A DNA stretch of 64,000 nt, from the NCBI GenBank assembly GCA_016840515.1, contig JAEOSF010000008.1, positions 1 through 64,000 of the forward strand, written 5' to 3'. Within the stretch, counting starts at the first letter, position 1; the number at the start of each line of letters is the position of its first letter. Below, piece by piece: positions 8,922 through 17,971 of this stretch. The notes beneath the pieces are model-generated. The model had not been told where the DNA came from, ran no database searches, and saw nothing but the letters and a program-made list of their open reading frames with translations. The translations under genes were made by a program, and so were the position numbers. The DNA comes from Candidatus Borrarchaeum yapensis (GTDB lineage: Archaea; Asgardarchaeota; Sifarchaeia; Borrarchaeales; Borrarchaeaceae).

Positions 8922-10412
8922 TCATTTCATACAATAAATATGAATGGAAAAATCACTTTCATAGACTTTATTGAACTGTGTTGATGTATCAATTAATTCT
9001 ATAGTGCCTTTCTCTAAACCGAAGGATTCCTGAAGCAAGAGATATGTAGCATTGTGTATTTGAGCACTATTTAGTATGCGAGAAAAATTCGCGTTTGTGC
9101 CTGAATAAATGGTGTATCTTTTGGAAAGATATTCTACATCATCTCTCCAGCCATCATTAAGTAATTTTATTGAATCTAGAGTGTATTGATCAATCCAAAT
9201 GCAAGCATTTCCAACAATTTCGATATCAGATGACACCGTGTATGTTTTTTCATATATCGCATAAGTAGATGATGCGCAAATAAGAGAAAATAGAAAAGTA
9301 AGTAAATAAATTCTCCAAGAGTAGAAGATATGTGTTTTTTCACTGAAGAACAGTTTTAAAACGCCAAAAGCAATGATTCCAGATAAGGCAGGGAGCATTG
9401 GCAGACTTAACCTAATGCCATGAATTTCCATATGATCAAGTAGATAAACAATCACAATAGCTGTAAAAACAAATACTATTGCTATTAAGACCATATCAGA
9501 ATCTCGCCGTCTTCTTAAGAGTTCAAAAAGCCCATAAAGAAAAGTCAGAGACAGCAATATAGGCGTAATAAACGAAACAATAGAACTATTTCTACTAAGA
9601 ACCCAAAAGTATGCAAGTATTCTATCCGGTTGATTGAAGAAAATTAGGTATGATCTTTCTGTGATAATGATCTCTAAAATATTTCTTCTTGAAGTAGATC
9701 CAAATAAGAACGCAGCGGGACCAAAAGGGTTACCATATGCAAGATATGGTCTTACATACCAAAGAGTACCTACTAGGAAACCGATGATAATTGTTAATAG
9801 CAAACTAAACACTTTAGCATTCTTTTTCTTTTTATAATAAAGGCTAAAAACAATCAACAGAATGAACACTATTGCAAATCCAGTTGCTTTTGTGAGGATC
9901 GAAAGTCCAAAACTTAATCCTGAAAGAACCAGCATCTTCTGATTTCCATCAGATATTCCTCTAAGATAAAGAAAAACACAAAAAGTTGTAAGGAACGTAA
10001 TTGCAGTACTAACATAACTTATAACACTAAAATATAAATGCAGGGGAATGACTGCAAGGAAAAATGTGGTAAGTAAGGCTATATCTGTCCTAAATAGATA
10101 TCTAATGAATACAAATGTAATGAAAAGTGTCATTACTCCGAAAATAGGTGATAATAATTGCATGATTAAAGCATTTGCTGTAGTTTCATAGAGTTGTGCT
10201 GCAATTAAGTGAAAAAGTGGTGGATGCCAAAGAAATGTGTAGTGACGAAAGGTATCAGCTTGAGGAATATGTCCTAATGTAGCTATATTTTCTGCAATGG
10301 CTAAATGCCATGCAGCATCAGAATTCACAGGATGAATAACTGCAAAATAGAATCGTAAAAGAGCGCCGAAAAAAATTATTAATACAAAAGTCAGTTTTTC
10401 AGTGATTTTCAC
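8922..10412 (-). CDS. GT-C type membrane glycosyltransferase
   Basis: 496-residue polytopic membrane protein. After the first membrane helix, the loop NSDAAWHLAIAENIATLG carries an acidic residue at the usual GT-C catalytic position. DTFRHYTFLWHPPLFHLIAAQ then follows, and an HPP motif in this place is typical of PMT/GT39 enzymes. About ten hydrophobic helices follow and a short soluble tail ends the protein. It probably transfers a sugar from a polyprenyl-phosphate donor at the outer membrane face. It shares direction with the GT-C gene at 10.45 kb, 37 bases apart, so the two may be cotranscribed. Confidence 0.78.
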   Translation of the reverse strand: MKITEKLTFVLIIFFGALLRFYFAVIHPVNSDAAWHLAIAENIATLGHIPQADTFRHYTFLWHPPLFHLIAAQLYETTANALIMQLLSPIFGVMTLFITFVFIRYLFRTDIALLTTFFLAVIPLHLYFSVISYVSTAITFLTTFCVFLYLRGISDGNQKMLVLSGLSFGLSILTKATGFAIVFILLIVFSLYYKKKKNAKVFSLLLTIIIGFLVGTLWYVRPYLAYGNPFGPAAFLFGSTSRRNILEIIITERSYLIFFNQPDRILAYFWVLSRNSSIVSFITPILLSLTFLYGLFELLRRRRDSDMVLIAIVFVFTAIVIVYLLDHMEIHGIRLSLPMLPALSGIIAFGVLKLFFSEKTHIFYSWRIYLLTFLFSLICASSTYAIYEKTYTVSSDIEIVGNACIWIDQYTLDSIKLLNDGWRDDVEYLSKRYTIYSGTNANFSRILNSAQIHNATYLLLQESFGLEKGTIELIDTSTQFNKVYESDFSIHIYCMK

Positions 10413-10449
10413 TTGTATACGCCCTTTTAAGGATTAGATATATGATGAA

Positions 10450-12219
10450 TCAAGATTTAACGAAAATATAAACTTCAGGAATCTCATAAACCTCTATAAT
10501 TTTTACTAATGTAATCTCTGGAAATATTTCTACCAGTGAAGCAAAATCTTCGTATTTTTCAGGTGTGTATCTACGAATTAAAAAGACGCAAGTATTGTCT
10601 TCAATAAGATATCTACTTAATTCAGCGCCATTAAAGTAATCTGCTATATATCCACTACCATAAATACGTGGGTATAGGTCTTTAGCAATAAACTCAAATC
10701 CCCACTTTGGCATGGGGAAAATCACAGTATCGGCAGAATAGTTTTCCTGTTGTAAATACTCTATTGACTCCTGCCAGCCGTATCCAGACCATCGTGAATC
10801 AGTGATCTTCTTGAAATCTGAATGAATTTGAACTTCCCTGGGAGTGAGTATCAAAGCGCAACTAAAGAAAAGAGTATATGAAACACAAATTGAAATGATA
10901 GCAAGGGAAATTATATTACTTGGAATACTAATCTTTATCCCTTTATCGCTAATTATCTCAGGCACTTTTTCTGAAAGTAGGGTTAGGCTAATACCTGCAG
11001 TTATACAGGCAGGAGGCACTATCGAAAGAATATATCCGGTAGCATGGTTATGAGGCACCCAACTTGTAAATAATTCTACCAGAATCCATATGACTGGCAG
11101 CAGTTCGATTGTTTTTTTTCTTGAGAGAAGCAGACCTATACCTAAAATGAATAAGACAAAAATCAAAACGGTAAACATGTTTAGGAACCATGCTAATTGG
11201 TCTGCTAAGATTGTTGGAATTGTTAACACTCTTGAAATAAGACCAGAACTTGTTTGTAAAGTTGTTACTAAATTGGTTTCCCTAGTAGCAGCCGTCGTAG
11301 ATGTGATGGAGATAATTCCAGAAGAAGCTCTATCTTTCATTAAATAAGCGGTATAAAGGCTAAAGTCACGTAGTGCAGCAAAATAGAGAAATGGATAATG
11401 AAAGATGACTGCCAAGATCGATGAGATCCAGAATGGAGCCTTCTTTAGATGTGATCGAATATCTTTTGATAGAAGGAGGTACAGAATGATTACTATGCCC
11501 ACTTTTAAGCCTAATTGTTTTGCATCAACAGCTAATCCAAATAACACACCTCCTAGAAGTATTGAGATGATGTTATCTTCCTTAAAGCCATAACTATAAC
11601 AGAGAATCGCACCAGTAATGAAACAACTGACAACTGGATCTTGTAAGGCTAATCGTGAATAATAGATGTCATAAGGAATAATAGCAAAGATCAATCCAGA
11701 AACAAGACCGACTTTGCTTCCAAATAGAAGTTGTCCTAACTTATAGACAAAATAGACTGTAAGAATACCTGATATGGCGGAAACTACTCTTATTGCAAAT
11801 AAATTAATACCAAAAAGATTGAATGATAGCGCATAGAGTATTGCAACTAATGCTGGCTTTCCAGCGAATCTGTATGTAATAAAGAGCCATCGAAAATCAT
11901 CAAACGCAAATTCATTATATACAGCTTTGCCCCAGATTCCCCATGCGCCTTCATCTACAAAAATTGGAACCCAATTAGCCAAATTCCAAAGACGAAGAAC
12001 AGCACCGAGTACTAGGATTAATATTAAACTCCATCTTTCGATTTTTAGAGATTTTAAATCGCTGTAAAATTCAATTACTGAAGATTTTGAAAAAAGTGAT
12101 TTGAAATCAGAAAAAATGACTCGTCTTTTATAGAATATATATAGACTGCTGACAAAGACAAGTAATGCAAAAATTGTATAGAGAATCGGCTTAAGAATTT
12201 CGCTTGGAATCTGACTCAA
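10450..12219 (-). CDS. GT-C type membrane glycosyltransferase
   Basis: 589-residue polytopic membrane protein. The first extracellular loop has FVDEGAWGIWGKAVYNEF, with an Asp-Glu pair at the expected catalytic position of PMT-like enzymes. A long series of hydrophobic helices follows, and a soluble C-terminal domain includes GYGWQESIEYLQQENY. It has an extra N-terminal membrane helix (ILYTIFALLVFVSSLYIFY) before a charged linker, making it longer than its neighbours. Its target glycan or protein is unknown. Confidence 0.78.
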   Translation of the reverse strand: MSQIPSEILKPILYTIFALLVFVSSLYIFYKRRVIFSDFKSLFSKSSVIEFYSDLKSLKIERWSLILILVLGAVLRLWNLANWVPIFVDEGAWGIWGKAVYNEFAFDDFRWLFITYRFAGKPALVAILYALSFNLFGINLFAIRVVSAISGILTVYFVYKLGQLLFGSKVGLVSGLIFAIIPYDIYYSRLALQDPVVSCFITGAILCYSYGFKEDNIISILLGGVLFGLAVDAKQLGLKVGIVIILYLLLSKDIRSHLKKAPFWISSILAVIFHYPFLYFAALRDFSLYTAYLMKDRASSGIISITSTTAATRETNLVTTLQTSSGLISRVLTIPTILADQLAWFLNMFTVLIFVLFILGIGLLLSRKKTIELLPVIWILVELFTSWVPHNHATGYILSIVPPACITAGISLTLLSEKVPEIISDKGIKISIPSNIISLAIISICVSYTLFFSCALILTPREVQIHSDFKKITDSRWSGYGWQESIEYLQQENYSADTVIFPMPKWGFEFIAKDLYPRIYGSGYIADYFNGAELSRYLIEDNTCVFLIRRYTPEKYEDFASLVEIFPEITLVKIIEVYEIPEVYIFVKS

Positions 12220-12326
12220 ATTTAATCTCCTTTTTTGTAGAATTATGTAACCTTCGTTAGTCTTGGCGGATTAAGTGCAATGATAATGAAGTACGAGTTT
12301 TTTAAATTTTTTCAGTTTGTCTCTTT

Positions 12327-13979
12327 TCACTCAACAAAGTAAATTAGAGTTCTTGGATTTTCAACTTTGTAAACTAACTTAAAGTTTTCAGGGATGTCCA
12401 TTTCAAAGTATAACTCTGGAAGGTATTCTCTTGAATCCGGTTCCATCGAGTCTAATACAATGTAACTGACATTTGATTTCAAAATCGCATTTTCCAAAGT
12501 TTGATTTAAATGAAATTTTGGAAACCCCAAAACCTTTAATCTAGAGAAGTAATAAAACACTAATGGCTTTCGCGCTATTACAACCGCTTCAGAGAATGCA
12601 TTATCTTTTAGCCACTCTGCAGCTTTTACATATTCTTCTGTTGCAGGAGAGGGTATAACTCCAAATTCGATTAATTGAGTTTCAACATTTGAGTTGATAC
12701 TTGTTAAAGGTTCTGACATGTTTAGGGAAAAAGTAGGATTAACAGCAGTTAATGAAGAGAGCAAGAGAATGCTGTAAATATTTATGGAAACAATAATGGT
12801 TAGAGAAAGTCCCCCCAGAATCCTTGAAAATCTAATTCTCTTTAAAACTAGAAAATCCCAATTTCTATGCGAATTGAAAATTCTAGCTATTGCAATTGCT
12901 GCAAACAATAAAATCAAAGGAATAAGTGGAATAAAATATCTCGGCAATCGCGAAGGAAACCATGCATAAAAGAAAAGATGCAAGATGAAATACAAGTAAA
13001 TAATGGAACTATTTTCCTTTCTACCTAGGAAATAGACACCAGGAATCGCAAAAATCAAGATCGTAATTGGTACTGCAAAAGCAGAAACAACAGTGTAAAA
13101 GATCAAGCCCTCGAAAGGTCTTGAAAGAATTTCAAGGGCAGAATGTGTTTGAAAATACTCAAGCATATTAATGCCTGAATATTGACTTGATACTCCACCT
13201 GTTACTGGATCTCTCCATAGTTCAAGAAAACCAAAACCAATTGGTGTTCCAAAGACAATGGTATTTCGCAAGAACCAGGGAAAAGTAACAATCAAAAACC
13301 CAGCAATAACCCAAATAAAAGCGATAAGTAAGTCTCTGGTATATTTTCTTTTTATTATATTGAAAATTAATATGAAAATGTAGGCAATCAGTATTAAGAT
13401 GCCTGCATATCGACTTAGGAATGCTAAACCTGTAAACACCCCCCCTAAGAACTGATTTCGAATTTCTTTTCTAAGTGATAGGAAGTAAAGCGCAAACAGC
13501 GTAAAAAATACGAAAATTGTTTCAGTCATTGGAATTCCAGAAAATAACCAGAGCACAGGATTTGCTGCAACAAATAATGCTGCGATGAGTCCTGAACGGT
13601 CGTTGGACAATTTCTTACCAATTAGGTAAACCGGAAACACTGTAAGACTACTTATTATTATCGAAGGAACAATTGCACTTTGATAAGTGACTCCTCCACG
13701 TAAATAAGCCCCACCGATAATTAATGGGTAAATTGGCGGGACTTTTTCTTCTTGCTGACCGAATAATGTATAGCCTAATCCTTGGGAAAGATTTTCACCT
13801 AGTATCAGAATACGAATTACATCAGGGATAACTAATCCTACTAAAGGGTTCATTCCTAAACACAATATTCGTAAAACCAATGCAAAGACAAAAATAATGA
13901 GTAGAATTTGAGTATTTCGTTCAAGGAATACTCTCTGAAGTATGTCTTTGGTTTTCCTTATAACGGGAGCATACACCAT
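12327..13979 (-). CDS. GT-C type membrane glycosyltransferase
   Basis: 550-residue membrane protein of the same broad family. The region after the first helix reads LVIPDVIRILILGENLSQGLGYTLFG, followed by VPPIYPLIIGGAYL. This pattern (acidic residue, then 'GLGYT', then a P-x-YP motif) is shared with the 2.6-kb gene (GNGYTIMG, LPGYPVIVAI), so the two form one sub-family within the cluster. The C-terminal soluble part contains EYVKAAEWLKDNAFSEAVVIARKP, similar in kind to the tail of the 2.6-kb protein. It is divergent from the GT4 gene at 14.1 kb. Confidence 0.78.
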   Translation of the reverse strand: MVYAPVIRKTKDILQRVFLERNTQILLIIFVFALVLRILCLGMNPLVGLVIPDVIRILILGENLSQGLGYTLFGQQEEKVPPIYPLIIGGAYLRGGVTYQSAIVPSIIISSLTVFPVYLIGKKLSNDRSGLIAALFVAANPVLWLFSGIPMTETIFVFFTLFALYFLSLRKEIRNQFLGGVFTGLAFLSRYAGILILIAYIFILIFNIIKRKYTRDLLIAFIWVIAGFLIVTFPWFLRNTIVFGTPIGFGFLELWRDPVTGGVSSQYSGINMLEYFQTHSALEILSRPFEGLIFYTVVSAFAVPITILIFAIPGVYFLGRKENSSIIYLYFILHLFFYAWFPSRLPRYFIPLIPLILLFAAIAIARIFNSHRNWDFLVLKRIRFSRILGGLSLTIIVSINIYSILLLSSLTAVNPTFSLNMSEPLTSINSNVETQLIEFGVIPSPATEEYVKAAEWLKDNAFSEAVVIARKPLVFYYFSRLKVLGFPKFHLNQTLENAILKSNVSYIVLDSMEPDSREYLPELYFEMDIPENFKLVYKVENPRTLIYFVE

Positions 13980-14139
13980 ATCATCACTATCTATTGCCCA
14001 TGAGATTTAATAAATAGCTTTAAGTGATTTTCGTATAAAACGTATCTCAATACTGACTGAAGTGAAATAATAGATCTCCTATTGGAAAATACGCTAACTT
14101 CCTACGGGTGTATATATCACATATATAGAGGTTAAAAAA

Positions 14140-15390
14140 GTGAACATCTGTTTCATCACGTATCGTTTTCCACCAGATGTCACAGGAGGAGGAGAAATTT
14201 CAAATTATATTCTTATAAAAAATCTGGCAAATTTGAACCATAAAATAGTTGTAATCACAAGAAAACTCGATAATTTGAAGCCTCTAAAACAAGAAGATGG
14301 TATAGAAATACAGCGTATAATCCCCGCGCCTTTTCCAGCTACAGGATATCCTCTTGAGCCGTACTCTTTACTACTAGCGAAGAGGATAATATCATGTATA
14401 AAGAATAAGGATGTAGAACTAATTCATGTTTTAGATTTTAGAACTACACCCGGAGCAATAATTGCGAGCAAAATATTAAGAAAACCCATTTTAGTTACAA
14501 TAAGAAATTATTGGCCGATCTGTCCACGCCTAACTATGTTTATACCAGATCAAGGAGAATGTGATGAATGTGCTCCCTCATCTATAACAAAATGCTTACA
14601 TAAATGGAAAACTGGGCTTCATCATTACATCTTTATGGTTTTGAGACGAATATTTCTCAAAAAGGCTAACAAAATAATCTGTGTGAGTAAATATGTGAGA
14701 AATATTCTTTTTAATACATTAAAAATCAACAAAAGTAAATTAGTGACGCTTTATAACATACCTGAATATCATAAATTTGAATCATCCAGTAAATCTCAAA
14801 TAAACCTCAGACAAGAATATGGACTTTCGGAAGAAGATTTCATTGTAGGATATGTAGGTCGAATTACTTTCGAAAAAGGAATCGAGTATCTCATTAAAGC
14901 ATTCGTTGATATTGCAAAGATAGCGGATCAAATAAAACTTGTGATCGCTGGAGATGGAAATAAAAAAACCGAACTACAAGAACTCATAAAAGAATTAAAA
15001 CTCAATAAATATGTTACTTTCACTGGATTTATCGCGCATGAAGATATCCCTTCATTTTATGAACTTTGTGATGTTATTGTACTTCCTTCCATATGGAATG
15101 AACCATTAAGTCGCGTTTTATTAGAGGCATTTCATTTTGGTAAACCAGTGATAGCAACAAAAACTGGTGGAACCCCCGAAATCATAAGAGATGGCGAAAA
15201 TGGGCTACTAATAGAGCCAAAAAACTCTGAACAACTAGTAGATAAGATTTTATTTCTCTATAAAAACCCTGACGTACTTAAACGGATTCAGGAAAAAGCC
15301 AAAAATCATTCAATCAAAAATTTGAATTCAAAAATTATGACAAAGAAATTCGTTAACATGTATGAAACAGTTCTCAGTAAGCATAGTTGA
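14140..15390 (+). CDS. Glycosyltransferase family 4
   Basis: 416-residue GT-B enzyme. It starts with GTG. The N-terminal nucleotide-fold segment reads NICFITYRFPPDVTGGGEIS, the second domain has VGRITFEKGIEYLIKAF, and the donor site is LLEAFHFGKPVIATKTGG. A cysteine cluster (CPRL, GECDECAPSSITKCL, roughly residues 127-149) may bind a metal and is less usual for the family. The first ~120 bases of this gene, with its leader, occur again as a broken copy at 22.28 kb. Confidence 0.9.
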   Translation: MNICFITYRFPPDVTGGGEISNYILIKNLANLNHKIVVITRKLDNLKPLKQEDGIEIQRIIPAPFPATGYPLEPYSLLLAKRIISCIKNKDVELIHVLDFRTTPGAIIASKILRKPILVTIRNYWPICPRLTMFIPDQGECDECAPSSITKCLHKWKTGLHHYIFMVLRRIFLKKANKIICVSKYVRNILFNTLKINKSKLVTLYNIPEYHKFESSSKSQINLRQEYGLSEEDFIVGYVGRITFEKGIEYLIKAFVDIAKIADQIKLVIAGDGNKKTELQELIKELKLNKYVTFTGFIAHEDIPSFYELCDVIVLPSIWNEPLSRVLLEAFHFGKPVIATKTGGTPEIIRDGENGLLIEPKNSEQLVDKILFLYKNPDVLKRIQEKAKNHSIKNLNSKIMTKKFVNMYETVLSKHS

Positions 15391-15428
15391 TTATTTTCCA
15401 TGCTTCTGCAGAATATACCATAAAATTG

Positions 15429-15623
15429 TCAGACTTCGACAATTTCACAACGCACACGCTTGAGAATCTCTTCCGCTACTTCTGGCGCTGCTTTCATAAC
15501 ATAAAGATACTTTGGTGTACGGATTTTTATCTTGACAATGTCTTTTAGTCTCTTAATACGTGCTTCAATGGCATTTTCGGAAAGTTTTAAGAGTTCATCT
15601 GGGTCGGTAATTTGTTTTGGCAA
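15429..15623 (-). CDS. rpl38e: Ribosomal protein eL38
   Basis: Small large-subunit ribosomal protein found in eukaryotes and only some archaea. The 64-residue sequence shows the family pattern: MPKQITD at the start, a basic middle (ARIKRLKDIVKIKIRTPKYLYV), and a C-terminal acidic helix. It follows tRNA-Val by 34 bases and eL40 beyond that, all on the minus strand. The three are probably one transcript. It has a ribosome-binding site (GAGGAGA) before the start. Confidence 0.9.
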   Translation of the reverse strand: MPKQITDPDELLKLSENAIEARIKRLKDIVKIKIRTPKYLYVMKAAPEVAEEILKRVRCEIVEV

Positions 15624-15657
15624 TATTATCTCCTCTTAATTTCTTTATGTTTTTATT

Positions 15658-15795
15658 TGGTGGGCGGGATGAGATTTTCAGAAAGAGCAATAATCTCTCT
15701 TTTCCTTTGAACTCACGACTTCCAGATCCATACATCACGTGTATGAATACTCCGCCGCGTGAGGGCGGCGTCATAGCCAGCTAGACCACCCGCCC
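15658..15795 (-). tRNA. tRNA-Val (CAC) with two introns
   Basis: After removing two inserts the 138 bases give a 77-base tRNA with encoded CCA. The acceptor stem is GGGCGGG/CCCGCCC, the anticodon stem CCGCC/GGCGG with loop CTCACGC, and the T arm GTGAG-TTCAAAT-CTCAT. There is no intron at 37/38. One intron (about 15720-15749, 30 bases) interrupts the variable loop and folds as CATACA/TGTATG. The other (about 15675-15705, 31 bases) is in the T loop at the same place as intron 3 of tRNA-Lys and folds as AAAGAG/CTCTTT. The gene lies between eL40 and eL38, 16 and 34 bases away. Confidence 0.93.
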
Positions 15796-15811
15796 AAAGA
15801 ATTATTGAATC

Positions 15812-15973
15812 TTATCCGGTTAATTCACGTTTTTTCCATCTAAGGTCCTTTGAGCGACATCGCCGACATTTCTTTGCGCCAATAGGGTTTCTTGCATAGC
15901 ATTTTCTACAAATCATGTGGTAAAGTAAGTGCTTCCTTGCGATTTCTCTCAGTTCTGGATCAGCTACCGGCAT
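15812..15973 (-). CDS. rpl40e: Ribosomal protein eL40
   Basis: 53-residue large-subunit protein read as MPVADPELREIARKHLLYHM and onward, with zinc-ribbon pairs CRKC (22-25) and CRRC (36-39) and a basic tail ending KKRELTG. In eukaryotes this protein is made as a fusion to ubiquitin; here it stands alone, as expected for archaea. A good ribosome-binding site (AAGGAGA) lies just upstream of the ATG. It is too short for most gene callers. It is first in a probable eL40 / tRNA-Val / eL38 transcript. Confidence 0.93.
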   Translation of the reverse strand: MPVADPELREIARKHLLYHMICRKCYARNPIGAKKCRRCRSKDLRWKKRELTG

Positions 15974-15999
15974 TCATTTGTCTCCTTTTCAATAAATTT

Positions 16000-16018
16000 C
16001 AAGTTTATAATTTTTTAT
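16000..16018 (-). promoter_or_regulatory. Probable promoter of the eL40 / tRNA-Val / eL38 unit
   Basis: On the minus strand the AT-only stretch AAAAAATTATAAACTTG lies about 30-45 bases before the eL40 start, followed by a ribosome-binding site. No other promoter-like stretch is visible between eL40 and eL38, which supports one transcript for all three genes. Confidence 0.45.
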
Positions 16019-16108
16019 GACACAATGCTGTCAAGTTTAGACGTTCATAGCTTTATAATCCTTTCGTTGAAGAAGTAAAGTCAAAATTTGAACCACAAAG
16101 AAGTTGTA

Positions 16109-16501
16109 TTATTCTTTAGGTTCTTTAAATTTAATGGATTCAGCGATTGAATCTATTTTCTCTTCCATAATTGCTAAATGGCGTACGATTTCGGTGATGT
16201 CCCTATCTGTGTTTACTCTTGAGAGATATAGTTCATATGAAGTGAAAAACAAAATTATAACACCTAAAATAAGAGCTGCATTTAAAGGCAACTCGGTCAT
16301 AAATATAACACTTAAAAACTCAAACATAAGTGGTTCAAATGAAATGAGGATCATGGAAGCTAAAAGCAAAATCCATATAAAGATCCAAAACAGCATTCCT
16401 CCAAGTCCAATTCTCTTACGATAAAACTGCCGCAATGTATGTATCACTAAAATGATCGCTGTTATTGCTGCAATTATTTGAATACTACGAAAAATAACCA
16501 T
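16109..16501 (-). CDS. DUF2304 membrane protein
   Basis: 130-residue protein with three membrane helices (SIQIIAAITAIILVIHTLR, GMLFWIFIWILLLASMILIS, ALILGVIILFFTSYELYL) and a charged, helical C-terminal tail. The layout and the RKRIGLGGMLFWIFIW stretch match DUF2304, a family commonly found beside polyprenyl-phosphate sugar synthases and lipid-linked glycan genes. A GT2 gene of that kind lies at 17.97 kb. A TnpB element now separates the two, so they may once have been neighbours. Confidence 0.82.
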   Translation of the reverse strand: MVIFRSIQIIAAITAIILVIHTLRQFYRKRIGLGGMLFWIFIWILLLASMILISFEPLMFEFLSVIFMTELPLNAALILGVIILFFTSYELYLSRVNTDRDITEIVRHLAIMEEKIDSIAESIKFKEPKE

Positions 16502-16557
16502 TTAGTAACCACCTAAGTTGTATCATGTTCGTTGATGATTTTCTTAAAAATCTTTTA

Positions 16558-17937
16558 GTGAACTACCCTATCCTGACGGATGGGGCTTCCTGCGAGTCCT
16601 CCGAACCATATCCGAAATTTGGACTGGGTACTTTCGTTTTACCTTTGGCTGTGTGTCGCAGATTATCAAGAAACGTTTGATAGCCCGTCCACTTGGCATT
16701 CTGTGATAGGTAACGTTTCATAAGCACCACGCAACTATTTTTGTCTCTGGCGATCACGTTACCACATTCACACCTCATAACTCGTTGCCATACCGGCATG
16801 TAATGGAGTTTACCACACACATAACACTCTCGGGAGGTATTGCGTTCGTTAAATTCTATTACTCTTTTACCTACTCGTTTCGATTTGTAGGTTAGAAATT
16901 GCACGAACCGCCCCAGCGTACCCGTGTTCTGTGTGGCGCGGTTTAACCCCGACTTCATAAAATTTGGCACCTTCGTTGACTGTGCCATGACTTTGACCTC
17001 TAAGTCGCCCACAATAAGGGTATTCGCCTTGGTGTTGTTCACTAATTTCGTACTGAGTTTGTGCTGGAAATTTTTTAACTGTGCATCACGTTTCCGCTCG
17101 TACTTGTGTTTGATGCGGTTGAAGAGTTTCCACCTGTTGCTGAATTTTTTGCAACTGTCCCGCCGTGCTTGTATCCTTGCGATTTTTGGATTCCAGTATT
17201 TGTCTGGCCGCTGATTGTCCACCACCAAGAATTTCCCCTGAGAATTAACCGCAGTAACGATGTGGGTAACTCCCAGATCAATGGCCTGATACCGTCCGTT
17301 ATCGACATAGGGCGGTTCTTCCACTTGGTAGGTGATGCTTACAAAATATCGCGTTCGCTGTGCGGAGATAGTGACCTGCTTGACCTTCTTATCATCAAAA
17401 GAAATTTTTTCAGGTATGGCAAACTCCAAAGGTATATTATTGTAATGATGGGAAAAGGAGATTTTTCCGTTTTTTAACTTGAACCCCGACTGGTTATAAA
17501 CTATGGTGGTAAAGTAATTTTTTCCTTTAAATCGCGGAGGACAGGCATCGGTGTGCCCATTTTTTCGAAGGGCAAAAAACGACTCATAATCGGCGGCTAA
17601 CGTTCTCAACACATACTGTAAGACCTTCGAAAACACCCAGTTATATCCAGGATAGTGCTTTTTAATAATTGGTAGGTCGTTTTGCTGTTTGCGATAATTC
17701 ACATCCTTAATGCCTTGTCGATAGGCGTGCCTTCGTTCAGCAAGGGCAAAATTATAAATAAGTCTGCATTTCTCCGAGAGTTTCCAGAGCACTTCTTCCT
17801 GTTCAGGAGTCGGAAAAATCCTGATTTTCTTTGTCAGATTCATAGGTGTCACGCAGACTCTGATATCAGTACTTCTACCCAAAAAACTATATAAAGATAG
17901 CGGCGTTCATCTCCAAACTGTCGGATGAGGACTTTAC
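16558..17937 (-). mobile_element. IS605-family TnpB-only element C
   Basis: Right end starts GTGAACTACC at 16558 and forms a hairpin CCCTATCC/GGATGGGG. The left end near 17905-17937 has TCATC paired with GATGA. The element holds one tnpB and no tnpA. Its TnpB is only distantly related to copies A and B, so it arrived separately. It separates the DUF2304 gene from the GT2 gene. Confidence 0.8.
16563..17843 (-). CDS. tnpB: TnpB RNA-guided nuclease / IS605 OrfB (copy C)
   Basis: TnpB protein of 426 residues from the preferred start MNLTKKIRIFPTPEQ at 17843; the frame opens at 17882. RuvC residues are visible in QAIDLGVTHIVT (Asp), IVGDLEVKVM (acidic pair in the second motif, where Glu is usual) and IARDKNSCVVL (Asp). 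The zinc finger is CYVCGKLHYMPVWQRVMRCEC. The domain order is complete. The first two finger cysteines and last pair are intact, so it may be functional. It differs strongly from copies A, B and D. Confidence 0.9.
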   Translation of the reverse strand: MNLTKKIRIFPTPEQEEVLWKLSEKCRLIYNFALAERRHAYRQGIKDVNYRKQQNDLPIIKKHYPGYNWVFSKVLQYVLRTLAADYESFFALRKNGHTDACPPRFKGKNYFTTIVYNQSGFKLKNGKISFSHHYNNIPLEFAIPEKISFDDKKVKQVTISAQRTRYFVSITYQVEEPPYVDNGRYQAIDLGVTHIVTAVNSQGKFLVVDNQRPDKYWNPKIARIQARRDSCKKFSNRWKLFNRIKHKYERKRDAQLKNFQHKLSTKLVNNTKANTLIVGDLEVKVMAQSTKVPNFMKSGLNRATQNTGTLGRFVQFLTYKSKRVGKRVIEFNERNTSRECYVCGKLHYMPVWQRVMRCECGNVIARDKNSCVVLMKRYLSQNAKWTGYQTFLDNLRHTAKGKTKVPSPNFGYGSEDSQEAPSVRIG

Positions 17938-17971
17938 GCCGATAAAGTTAAAAATTCGGTTTAAAATTTAG

